Shown: positions 56,116 through 64,000 of the stretch, piece by piece | Layout of the letters: every line of letters starts with the position of its first letter | Position numbering within the stretch: position 1 is the stretch's first letter | Source: a bacterium | Lineage (GTDB): Bacteria > Electryoneota > RPQS01 > DYHQ01 | DNA length: 64,000 nucleotides | Assembly (NCBI GenBank): GCA_030622545.1 | Contig: JAUXGA010000010.1 | Span: 1 to 64,000 of the forward strand | Direction of reading: 5' to 3' | Notes under the pieces: generated by a model | The model's input: only the letters and a program-made list of their open reading frames with translations | Databases searched by the model: none | What the model was told of the DNA's origin: nothing | Translations under genes and position numbers: made by a program

Positions 56116-56565
56116 GTGATTAAGTGTCTTGACACCATGGTCCTTATCTACCTCGTGGATAAGGCGTCTCCGTTTCACAAGCGCGCAGTCGAGATTATCG
56201 AACAATCCGAAAACGGTCTCTGGCGCAGCTGCATCTGTTTCTCGAGTCTGGCGGAATTTGCTTCGATTGTGACCAGCGAGGAGTGCGTGCGCTATCCTCT
56301 GAGCGCGAAAGTCGCACGCGGCTTCATCGAGAAAATCATGAAGGCTCCTCAGCCCGACATACTCTATGCTGACGCGCACATACTGCGCGACACGTTCACG
56401 TTGATAGAGAAACATCGCAGTCAGCGACGGCGATTCTGGGAAACGATGACCGCCGCCACGATGCTCGCGCACGGAGTAAAAACCATTGTCACATCTCAAT
56501 CGCGAAATTTTCAAGCCATCCGCGAGATTCAAGTCGAGAATCCATTCGAAACGCTCTTTGCATGA
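56116..56565 (+). CDS. PIN-domain putative ribonuclease toxin
   Basis: MIKCLDTMVLIYLVDKASPFHKRAVEII, FSSLAEFASIV, PDILYADAHILRDTFTLIEKHRSQRRRFWETMTAATMLAHGVKTIVTSQSRNFQAI; GTG start directly abuts the HTH stop. Confidence 0.75.
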   Translation: MIKCLDTMVLIYLVDKASPFHKRAVEIIEQSENGLWRSCICFSSLAEFASIVTSEECVRYPLSAKVARGFIEKIMKAPQPDILYADAHILRDTFTLIEKHRSQRRRFWETMTAATMLAHGVKTIVTSQSRNFQAIREIQVENPFETLFA

Positions 56566-57215
56566 TGAAACCATTTGTCACATCTGATACGATAAAACAA
56601 CTTTCCCGCCGCTGGCTCCGCGACGTCGCGCCTTACAACCACACCGAGATGAAACTAACGTCGGACAAAGCGGCGCTCTTAGTCATTGACATGCAGCGGT
56701 TCTTCTTGGAGCCGGATGCACCCGGTTACACCAGCGGCGCACCGGCGATACTACCGGGAGTTCAGCGCTTGATTGAAGCGTTTCGCGACGAAGAGCGTCC
56801 GATTATTTACACCCGCCATGTTCACCATCCTGACGGCAGAGACGTTGGAATTATGGGATGGTGGTGGGACAGCATGTGTATCGAAGGAAGCCGCGAAAGC
56901 GAAATCCATCCGGACATCGCACCGCTTAACGATGACAAAGTTCTTCTGAAACATCGCTACTCCGCTTTCTACAACACAGATTTGGAAATTGTCCTGCGCG
57001 GCTTAGCGATTGAAGACCTTGTCATTTCCGGTGTGATGACAAATCTGTGCTGCGAAACCACCGCGCGCGATGCGTACATCCGCGACTACCGGGTCTTCTT
57101 TTTAGCAGACGGAACGGGTGCAGTGAACGAAGAAATGCAAATGGCGAGCTTGAAAAATCTCAGCTACGGATTCGCTCGCATCACAACCGTCGATGAAATG
57201 ATTCAGGAATTATAA
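56562..57215 (+). CDS. Isochorismatase-family cysteine hydrolase
   Basis: AALLVIDMQRFFLEP, LLKHRYSAFYNTDLEIVLRGLAIEDLVISGVMTNLCCETTARDAYIRDYRVFFLADGTGA. Confidence 0.92.
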   Translation: MMKPFVTSDTIKQLSRRWLRDVAPYNHTEMKLTSDKAALLVIDMQRFFLEPDAPGYTSGAPAILPGVQRLIEAFRDEERPIIYTRHVHHPDGRDVGIMGWWWDSMCIEGSRESEIHPDIAPLNDDKVLLKHRYSAFYNTDLEIVLRGLAIEDLVISGVMTNLCCETTARDAYIRDYRVFFLADGTGAVNEEMQMASLKNLSYGFARITTVDEMIQEL

Positions 57216-57380
57216 AGGTACAAGAAAATGGTGTTGCCTCCCATTCAAACTCCACGCCGACGGGTCGGCTCAACAGACCCTCCGAACATTCATCGCACCA
57301 TTTTTCGATGAGTGAGAGAAGTGTTTGTTTTCCATCCCAATCCTTCACGTGGATTGAAAGAAATTTAATAGGAGGTTCAC

Positions 57381-58784
57381 ATGACAAAGAATAGCATTAC
57401 CACACAGAATGTACACGAAATCTTGGGTAAGTATATCCTTGCCGACGGTTTCGACATGGTTTTCGATCTGGATAAATCTCAGGGGAGTTACATCTATGAC
57501 AGCCGTACCGGGAAACGTTATCTCGATTTGTTTACGTTTTTTGCGTCCTCACCCGTCGGACACAATCATCCCCGTTTCATGACGCCGGAAATGCTGGAAC
57601 ATTTCGGGCGTGTAGCTGTCAACAACGTGACGAACTCAGACCTGTACACGATTGAGATGGCCAACTTCGTAGATGCGTTCTTCAAACACACCGTCCCCTC
57701 GAGTTTCAAGCACGGCTTCTTTGTTTCCGGCGGTGCGCTGGCAGTCGAAAACGCCATTAAAGCGGCCATGGACTGGAAGGTGCGCAAAAATCTCCTGAAA
57801 GGCCATCGCCGCGAACTCGGCCATCAAGTCCTTCATTTCGAACACTGCTTCCACGGCCGTTCCGGCTATACGGTTTCCATGACGAATACGTCCGACCCGA
57901 ACAAGAATAAATTTTTCGACAAGTTTCAGTGGCCTCGCGTTATCTCTCCCGCGATTAAATTCCCGCTGAACGAAGGGAATCTAAAGGACGTGAAAAAGCT
58001 GGAGACGCTGTCCCTGAATCAAACCAAGATGGCCTTCCACGAGAATCCCAATGATATTTGCGCCATCCTCGCCGAACCCATCCAAGGGGAAGGCGGCGAT
58101 AATCATTTCCGACCGGAATTCCTGCGCGCTCTTAAAACTCTGGCCGATGAAAATGAAGTCATGCTCATCTTTGACGAAATACAAACCGGTTTTGGCCTGA
58201 CGGGCAAATGGTGGTTTTTCGAGCATCTCGATTTTGAGCCGGATATGTTCTGTTTCGGAAAAAAATCTCAGGTCTGCGGTTTTGCGGCTGGTCCGAAAAT
58301 CGATGACATCGAGGATAACGTCTTCCGCATTTCAAGCCGCATCAATTCGACGTGGGGCGGAAATCTCACCGACATGTTCCGCTCCTATCATTACATCCAG
58401 ATCATCGTGGAAGAAAAACTTATCGAGAACGCTGCGAAAGTCGGCAAGAAGCTGCTTGCGAAGCTGCAGGAGCTGCAGGAAGAACATCCTGATCTTATCT
58501 CCAACGCTCGCGGGCGGGGACTCATGTGCGCTTTCGACCTCCCCGATGGAACAATGCGCGACCAATTGCGCCATGTTCTCTATGAAAACGAGGTCGCCAT
58601 TTTAGGATGCGGAGATCAAACTCTGCGCTTCCGGCCGCCGCTGAATTTCTCGCTTGCCGAATTAGACAAGACCTTCGACATTCTGCGCAAGAGCATCGAT
58701 AAACTATGCGAACATCCGGAAGTTTGCCCGGTTTGCGGACGCGAACTCGCCGAGCAGGATGTTGACCGTTTCAGCGTTTCATAG
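57381..58784 (+). CDS. lat: L-lysine 6-aminotransferase
   Basis: FDLDKSQGSYIYDSRTGKRYLDLFTFFASSPVGHNHP, CFHGRSGYTVSMTNTSDPNKNKFFDKFQWPR, FDEIQTGFGLTGKWWFFEHLDFEPDMFCFGKKSQVCG, RINSTWGGNLTDMFR. Confidence 0.93.
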   Translation: MTKNSITTQNVHEILGKYILADGFDMVFDLDKSQGSYIYDSRTGKRYLDLFTFFASSPVGHNHPRFMTPEMLEHFGRVAVNNVTNSDLYTIEMANFVDAFFKHTVPSSFKHGFFVSGGALAVENAIKAAMDWKVRKNLLKGHRRELGHQVLHFEHCFHGRSGYTVSMTNTSDPNKNKFFDKFQWPRVISPAIKFPLNEGNLKDVKKLETLSLNQTKMAFHENPNDICAILAEPIQGEGGDNHFRPEFLRALKTLADENEVMLIFDEIQTGFGLTGKWWFFEHLDFEPDMFCFGKKSQVCGFAAGPKIDDIEDNVFRISSRINSTWGGNLTDMFRSYHYIQIIVEEKLIENAAKVGKKLLAKLQELQEEHPDLISNARGRGLMCAFDLPDGTMRDQLRHVLYENEVAILGCGDQTLRFRPPLNFSLAELDKTFDILRKSIDKLCEHPEVCPVCGRELAEQDVDRFSVS

Positions 58785-59571
58785 TGGAGATACTGTGGGG
58801 TATCTTAGCGACTTCATTCAAGAAAGACTGAAAAGCGCCGGACGTCAAAAGCTCGTCGTCGGACTTTCAGGAGGTATCGATTCCGCTGTGGCGGCGGCGT
58901 TGGCGGCGGAAGCGATTGGCCCGAAGAATATTCGAGCTTACTACTTACCCTACAAAACCAGCGCATCCGAGAGCCTCGATGACGCTCGCGAAACCGCCGA
59001 TGCGTTCGACATCTCTCTAAGCGTCATCGACATTTCCCCTATCGTGGATCCCTATATCGACAGCGTTCCCGATATGAATGCGATTCGACGCGGGAATGTC
59101 ATGGCGCGCGCGCGGATGATGATTCTCTTCGACCGCGCTCACGCGGACGCACTCGTGTTGGGAGCCGGGAATAAAACCGAAGCTCTCTTAGGTTACACGA
59201 CTCATTTCGGAGACAACGCCTGCTCCCTGAATCCTCTGGGGGATCTCTATAAAACCGAAGTCCGGCGCATGGCCGAGTATCTGCAAATTCCGGAATCCAT
59301 TCAGAAAAAAAAGCCCACCGCCGACTTGTGGCCGGGGCAGACGGATGAAGGAGAATTGGGTCTCTCGTATGAAGAAGTTGACCGTCTTCTCGTGCGTATG
59401 GTGGACGAAAAGGCGTCACGCGCCGAGCTCTTGAAAGAAGAATTCGCTCCGGAGTTAATAACGAAAGTACGCGATTTGATTATCCGCAATGCGTTCAAAA
59501 GGCAGCCTATACCGGTGGCGTGGGCTGGCGAACCCTACTCAACCGAACATCTGGAGTCGCCCGAGTGGTGA
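58759..59571 (+). CDS. nadE: NAD+ synthetase (an alternative GTG start at 58795 would avoid the lat overlap)
   Basis: LVVGLSGGIDSAVAAALAAEAIG, LGAGNKTEALLGYTTHFGDNACSLNPLGDLYKTEVRRMAEYL. Confidence 0.93.
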   Translation: MLTVSAFHSGDTVGYLSDFIQERLKSAGRQKLVVGLSGGIDSAVAAALAAEAIGPKNIRAYYLPYKTSASESLDDARETADAFDISLSVIDISPIVDPYIDSVPDMNAIRRGNVMARARMMILFDRAHADALVLGAGNKTEALLGYTTHFGDNACSLNPLGDLYKTEVRRMAEYLQIPESIQKKKPTADLWPGQTDEGELGLSYEEVDRLLVRMVDEKASRAELLKEEFAPELITKVRDLIIRNAFKRQPIPVAWAGEPYSTEHLESPEW

Positions 59572-60284
59572 ATAAAGAACGCGAAGAGATTTCCTGCCCG
59601 GTCGGCCTGACGCTGGTCGCGACCCCGATAGGAAATCTTGCCGATGTTTCTCACCGGGCGCTGGCGATTTTGCAGACCGCGGATATCGTGCTCTGTGAAG
59701 ACACGCGCCACACACAAATACTCCTGAAACGCTTTGGCATTCATGCGAAACTCCTGTCGTATGGAGTGCACAACCTGAAAGCGCGCTTGCCGCAGGTGTT
59801 GAAAAAGCTACAGGAAGAAGCGCGAATCGCTCTCGTTTCTGACGCGGGAACACCCGGAATTTCCGACCCCGGAGCCGAGCTTTGCCGCCGCGCAATCGCA
59901 GAGGATGTGCCAGTTCATGCCGTCCCCGGCCCGGCGGCTTTCGTGCAAGCGCTTGTACTTTCGGGCTTGCCGACATCCCGCTTCGTCTTCGAAGGTTTCC
60001 TGCCTCACAAAAAGGGACGCCAAACCCGGCTGAAATCGCTCGCCGATGAACCCCGCACGATTCTCCTCTATGAAAGCCCGCATCGTTTGATGAAAACTCT
60101 CGAACAGCTTTACGAATATCTGGGCAACCGTTCCATAGCAGTAGCGCGAGAATTGACGAAACTCCATGAAGAAATCGTGCGCGGCAAACTGACGGATGTC
60201 ATCGAGACTTTTGCGAGCCGTGAGAAAATCCTCGGCGAGTTCGTTATCGTCATCGCAGGAAAAGACAGCAAGGAAAAAAGCTGA
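59520..60284 (+). CDS. rsmI: 16S rRNA (cytidine-2'-O)-methyltransferase; actual start may be the GTG near 59568
   Basis: LTLVATPIGNLADVSHRALAILQTADIVLCEDTRHTQILLKRFGI, VSDAGTPGISDPGAELCRRAI, RFVFEGFLPHKKGRQTRL. Confidence 0.92.
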   Translation: MGWRTLLNRTSGVARVVNKEREEISCPVGLTLVATPIGNLADVSHRALAILQTADIVLCEDTRHTQILLKRFGIHAKLLSYGVHNLKARLPQVLKKLQEEARIALVSDAGTPGISDPGAELCRRAIAEDVPVHAVPGPAAFVQALVLSGLPTSRFVFEGFLPHKKGRQTRLKSLADEPRTILLYESPHRLMKTLEQLYEYLGNRSIAVARELTKLHEEIVRGKLTDVIETFASREKILGEFVIVIAGKDSKEKS

Positions 60285-61102
60285 TGCACCCCACGCTGTT
60301 TCACCTCGGCCCTCTGACCATCCACAGCTACGGCGTCATGATGACGGCAGCGTTCATCGTGGCTATTTTTCTGGCGGACAGACGGGCGCGAACCGCCGGA
60401 ATGAGCAAGAACTTTGCGCTCGATATCTCATTTCTGATATTGATTTTTTCATTAGCGTGTGCCCGGCTGACCTATGTCGTGCTGCATTGGGACGAATTCG
60501 CGGAGCACCCGTGGGACACCATCTCCCCGATTCAGCATAACGGAACCATCGGCATCTCCGGGCTTGTGCTTTTGGGCGGCGTCATCGGAGGAATCATAAC
60601 AGCCGTCATCTACGCGCGAAAGAAAAAGCTGTCGCTGCCACTGGTCTTGGACATTCTGGTGCCGTCGCTGGCCATCGGAATGGCTATTGGCAGAATCGGC
60701 TGCTTCTTAAACGGCTGCTGTTTCGGCTTACCTACGAATCTTCCGTGGGGCTGTATCTTTTCGGATGAAAGCCTCGCCGGATACACCTACCCTCACACGC
60801 ACATCCACCCGACTCAACTCTACGACCTAACGTTCATGGTCATCATCTTTGTCATTCTCTTGCGCTATGACAAGCGCGCGCATGCGCAAGGGCGAACGTT
60901 CGCGCTTTTTCTTATCACCTACGCCATCGCAAGGTTTTGGGTGGAAGGATTGCGCTGGTACGAACCGGAAATGGTCGCGGGATTTATCGGCCCCCTTCGC
61001 ATTACCTTCTCGCGTATCGTATCCACCCTGCTGTTTCTCGGGGGAATTTTCCTGTGGAATTTCTGGGGAAAGAAAACGACACTAAAGAATACAAAAACTT
61101 AA
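60284..61102 (+). CDS. lgt: Prolipoprotein diacylglyceryl transferase
   Basis: HLGPLTIHSYGVMMTAAFIVA, AIGRIGCFLNGCCFG, HIHPTQLYDL. Confidence 0.95.
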   Translation: MHPTLFHLGPLTIHSYGVMMTAAFIVAIFLADRRARTAGMSKNFALDISFLILIFSLACARLTYVVLHWDEFAEHPWDTISPIQHNGTIGISGLVLLGGVIGGIITAVIYARKKKLSLPLVLDILVPSLAIGMAIGRIGCFLNGCCFGLPTNLPWGCIFSDESLAGYTYPHTHIHPTQLYDLTFMVIIFVILLRYDKRAHAQGRTFALFLITYAIARFWVEGLRWYEPEMVAGFIGPLRITFSRIVSTLLFLGGIFLWNFWGKKTTLKNTKT

Positions 61103-61726
61103 ATGAACGGAATCCTTATCAGCTTCGAAGGCATTGACGCCTCGGGCAAAACGACGCAAATAACCCGTCTCGAAAGCTATCTGCAAGAACACGGCTTCGA
61201 CGTGCTCGTGAAGCGCGAACCCGGCGGCACGAAGCTCGGAGAAAAAATCCGCGACGTGCTGCTCGACCCGGCTTCGCACGACATGCACCCTCGCATGGAA
61301 TTTCTGCTCTATTCGGCATCGCGCGCGCAGCTTGTCGAACAGGACGTGCTCCCATTCCTCAAACGCGAACGAAGTGTCGTCCTGCTCGACCGTTACTACG
61401 ATTCTTCCACAGCGTATCAGGGTGCAGGGCGTAAACTGGATTTGGCCGCAGTCAAACAGGTAAATCATTTCGCGACAGCCGGACTCGTGCCGCACCTGAC
61501 GTTCTTCTTCGACCTTCCTTTGAAAGAAGCTCGGAAGCGCCAAGAGCAAGAAGCCGACCGCCTCGAATCGAGCGGCGATGATTTTTACGAGCGCACACGT
61601 CAAGGCTACTTGAAAATTTGCGCCGAAGAACCAAACCGTATGGTTCGCTTGGACGCTTCTCAGCCACCGGATGAAATCACGGCTCAGATTCTTGAAAAGG
61701 TAAAGACACTCATAAGAATAAGTTGA
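61103..61726 (+). CDS. tmk: Thymidylate kinase
   Basis: ISFEGIDASGKTTQITRLESYL, KREPGGTKLGEKIRDVLLD, LLDRYYDSSTAYQGAGR. Confidence 0.95.
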   Translation: MNGILISFEGIDASGKTTQITRLESYLQEHGFDVLVKREPGGTKLGEKIRDVLLDPASHDMHPRMEFLLYSASRAQLVEQDVLPFLKRERSVVLLDRYYDSSTAYQGAGRKLDLAAVKQVNHFATAGLVPHLTFFFDLPLKEARKRQEQEADRLESSGDDFYERTRQGYLKICAEEPNRMVRLDASQPPDEITAQILEKVKTLIRIS

Positions 61727-61789
61727 CTTAGAAATATTGCTATGCCTACCTTCAAATTTTCACTTAGCTGTCTATAAGGGAGGATTATC

Positions 61790-63472
61790 ATGAGTATACC
61801 ATCACACCTTCGTCCTTTCTGGGTTCTTTTGCTACTACTTGTCTTTACCGGAACGGGTTTCGGAACGGATATATCAGGCCCGCTCAGTGGCATTTATGGT
61901 CCAGGAATCTATCACGTCGTGGGCAACATCTCCGTGCAATCAGGAAATAGTGTGCAACTCATGCCGGGAACTACGTTCATATTTGATGGTCCCTACTCAT
62001 TTGAAATATACGGAACGCTCTTGTCCGAGGGAACAGAAGAAGATTCCATCATATTCACCACTGATACTCTAACAAATCCTGATCGATGGCGGGGTTTGCG
62101 CTTCTACAATTCCAGTAGTTCAGGCAGCCAGCTAGCTTATACCCTTATTGAGCACGCACGTGCGACTGGCAACTATCCAGATAATTGTGGTGGCGGGCTG
62201 CGTTGTGACAACGGTTGTTCACCCAGCTTCACCAACTGCACAATTCGTGGCAACCATGCTGGAAATGGGGGCGGGATATGGTGTATGGATTCGTCGCCCA
62301 CTCTCATCAACTGCTTCATCGCAGACAACACCGCAATGGACTGTGGCGGCGGCGTGTACTGCTACGGGTCTTCGCCCTCTATCACTTATTGCACCATCTG
62401 CAACAACTCGGCAGCGCGCGGTGCCGGGGTGGCTTGTGCGCGGACTTCTACACCAGTTTTCACGAATTGCAGTATTAGCGGTAACTCGGGCCGCGGGGTT
62501 TCTTGTTACGAGAACTCGTTGCCGGTCTTTAACAGTACCATCATCACTTTTTCTACTGAGGAAGGCATCTGCTTTGATGGTGGAAGCAGCCAAGTCGAGT
62601 ACTGCGACATTTTTGGAAATAGCGGTGGTTCGTTTGTAGGTACTGTCCCTGCTGGATTGGGCCAGATTTCTGGGACAAATGCTAACAGCGACCCGTGTGA
62701 TCAATTCTTCAATATTTTCCTTGACCCTATGTTTGTGGATACCGCTACAGGCGATCTGCGATTGACCTTCGGTTCCCCATGCATCGATGCTGGAGATACT
62801 CTGTTACCACTTGATCCAGATAGTACAATCGCTGATATAGGAGCTTTCTATTCCGAGCATTCTCCATATCTGCGAGTTATACCAGAGAGAATAGATTTCG
62901 AACTGCTTGATTTAGGTACAGACTCTACGTCAGAAGTTCGCCTGCGCAATTCTAGCGACACCTTGATTATCATTGACACTATCTTCCACTCCATCCCTGA
63001 TTACATCATCGACACAACCGGACTCAACGGACAAGTTGAACCACAGTCAACTTACTACATGAACATAACATTCTTCCCTTCGGCAGTAGGAACCTACATC
63101 GACACACTGATAATCGTAGCACAACAAGCAGGAGATGATACAATCCGCATCCCATTATACGGTGAAGCAGATGTCATTCCGATGCCTGTTGATAGTCTTG
63201 TTATTCAGCGAGGACCACTTAATGGCATCGAGCTTCGTTGGCCACCGGTTACGCAGTCAATCAGTGGTCAACCAATTAATGCTGATTACATTATCTACGG
63301 AGCAGTCTCTTTCGAGGGAGAGTTTGTTCCCTTTGGTTATGCCACAGATACATCCTACGTTCATCCTTACATCCTCAACAGCCAATCCATCTACTTCTAC
63401 TATGTGACGGCGATTCCCGAAGGTGCATTGACATCGGATCAAATTGGCAAGCTGATACATGGCTACGAATAG
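61790..63472 (+). CDS. Secreted right-handed beta-helix protein with an abnormal-spindle/choice-of-anchor-like domain and C-terminal FnIII-like tail
   Basis: Signal peptide; NCTIRGNHAGNGGGIWCMDSSPTLINC coils; IDFELLDLGTDSTSEVRLRNSSDTLIII...YYMNITFFPSAVGTYIDTLII; IYFYYVTAI tail. Confidence 0.8.
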   Translation: MSIPSHLRPFWVLLLLLVFTGTGFGTDISGPLSGIYGPGIYHVVGNISVQSGNSVQLMPGTTFIFDGPYSFEIYGTLLSEGTEEDSIIFTTDTLTNPDRWRGLRFYNSSSSGSQLAYTLIEHARATGNYPDNCGGGLRCDNGCSPSFTNCTIRGNHAGNGGGIWCMDSSPTLINCFIADNTAMDCGGGVYCYGSSPSITYCTICNNSAARGAGVACARTSTPVFTNCSISGNSGRGVSCYENSLPVFNSTIITFSTEEGICFDGGSSQVEYCDIFGNSGGSFVGTVPAGLGQISGTNANSDPCDQFFNIFLDPMFVDTATGDLRLTFGSPCIDAGDTLLPLDPDSTIADIGAFYSEHSPYLRVIPERIDFELLDLGTDSTSEVRLRNSSDTLIIIDTIFHSIPDYIIDTTGLNGQVEPQSTYYMNITFFPSAVGTYIDTLIIVAQQAGDDTIRIPLYGEADVIPMPVDSLVIQRGPLNGIELRWPPVTQSISGQPINADYIIYGAVSFEGEFVPFGYATDTSYVHPYILNSQSIYFYYVTAIPEGALTSDQIGKLIHGYE

Positions 63473-63589
63473 CGGGGCGGCTGCAACCCCCGATTGAATC
63501 GGGGGCAACACCGCCAATCACACCACGCGGCCTCCTTTTTGCGGGAACGGAATAACGCCGCCGGGAGTGTCTTAGGTATCCCGCTATTC
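63467..63589. repeat. 123-bp element bounded by a 10-bp inverted repeat
   Basis: GAATAGCGGG (63467-63476) / CCCGCTATTC (63580-63589); includes CCCCCGA-TTGAA-TCGGGGG. The left arm contains the stop codon of the preceding CDS. Confidence 0.5.
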
Positions 63590-63629
63590 ATGGCACAATA
63601 TTATTATAGCAAAGTTCTTGGAGTACAAT

Positions 63630-64000
63630 ATGTTGCGCAGATTCACAAAATCCTTATGCTGGATGCTCGTCCTGCTGCCTCTGGCTCTCCCTCTGAAAGC
63701 CGGAGCGGAAACGAGCTCCCAAAACGAACTCTACGAGCAAATTCGGGAGAACATCAGCCTCTTCGGAGATGTCTATCGGGAAATCAGTCTCCGCTACGTG
63801 GATACGATTAACCCGGACGAATTCGTTCGAGCTGGCATCGACGGAATGCTCGCGACCCTCGATCCTTATACCGTGCTTTTCGATGATAAAGAGCTGGACG
63901 ACCTCGAAATTCTAACGACCGGTCGCTATGGTGGAGTCGGCATCGAAATCGGTGTGCGAGGCGAGAAAAAAGTGCTGACCGTTATCACCGCGATGGATGA
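63630..64000 (+). CDS. S41-family (CtpA-like) peptidase, N-terminal part, truncated by window end
   Basis: ATG at 63630: MLRRFTKSLCWMLVLLPLALPLKAGAETSSQNELYEQIRENISLFGDVYREISLRYVDTINPDEFVRAGIDGMLATLDPYTVLFDDKELDDLEILTTGRYGGVGIEIG. Not listed in the ORF track because it has no stop in the window. Confidence 0.85.
   Translation, partial: MLRRFTKSLCWMLVLLPLALPLKAGAETSSQNELYEQIRENISLFGDVYREISLRYVDTINPDEFVRAGIDGMLATLDPYTVLFDDKELDDLEILTTGRYGGVGIEIGVRGEKKVLTVITAMD

Noticed and set aside
57340-57366. ccttcacgtggattgaaag resembles the 3' end of some CRISPR repeats
   Set aside because: Single copy with no regularly spaced repeats or cas genes nearby.
57181-57387. 68-aa minus-strand ORF between the isochorismatase and lat genes
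   Set aside because: No recognisable family; overlaps both flanking plus-strand genes or their leaders. Could be a remnant but not supported.
1-64000. Search for tRNA, rRNA, integrase or transposase genes
   Set aside because: None recognised by eye; a tRNAscan/Infernal run would be needed to exclude tRNAs or small RNAs.

Overview
This 64 kb window is a bacterial chromosomal region. It comes from a lineage that encodes many large secreted repeat proteins with Por/T9SS-like (FlgD-like) C-terminal domains. (1) About 1-3.8 kb is a remnant or edge of a prophage: terminase large subunit, portal, prohead-protease-like protein and small membrane proteins. (2) About 3.7-6.6 kb is a modular hotspot in which three copies of a terminator-like hairpin bracket two cargo modules. 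One is an AT-rich three-gene cassette (GNAT-like protein / unknown protein ending in -ALAA / SecB-like chaperone); the other is a DUF559 endonuclease gene with palindromic repeats. (3) About 6.6-24.2 kb is four consecutive minus-strand genes for giant or repetitive secreted proteins, including a ~3,750-aa protein with a BNR-type propeller and about 31 Ig-like repeats. (4) About 24.5-34.5 kb holds glycan/capsule-type genes, hisC, and a ptb-ptb-buk set. (5) About 34.5-51.8 kb holds transglutaminase-like proteins, PreA/PreT with an orphan 2Fe-2S subunit, an M14 peptidase and a propeller-repeat protein. (6) About 52-61.7 kb holds an AlbA_2 protein, a lysine-catabolism pair interrupted by an HTH/PIN toxin-antitoxin-like pair, then nadE-rsmI-lgt-tmk. 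(7) The window ends in a beta-helix protein and the start of an S41 peptidase. The most interesting candidate new system is the 4008-5672 cassette, which has the architecture expected of a toxin-antitoxin-chaperone (TAC)-like module but with unfamiliar components. Intergenic regions also carry several families of small palindromic repeats. No rRNA, tRNA or CRISPR array was recognised. All family calls are by-eye motif recognition, with no database search.
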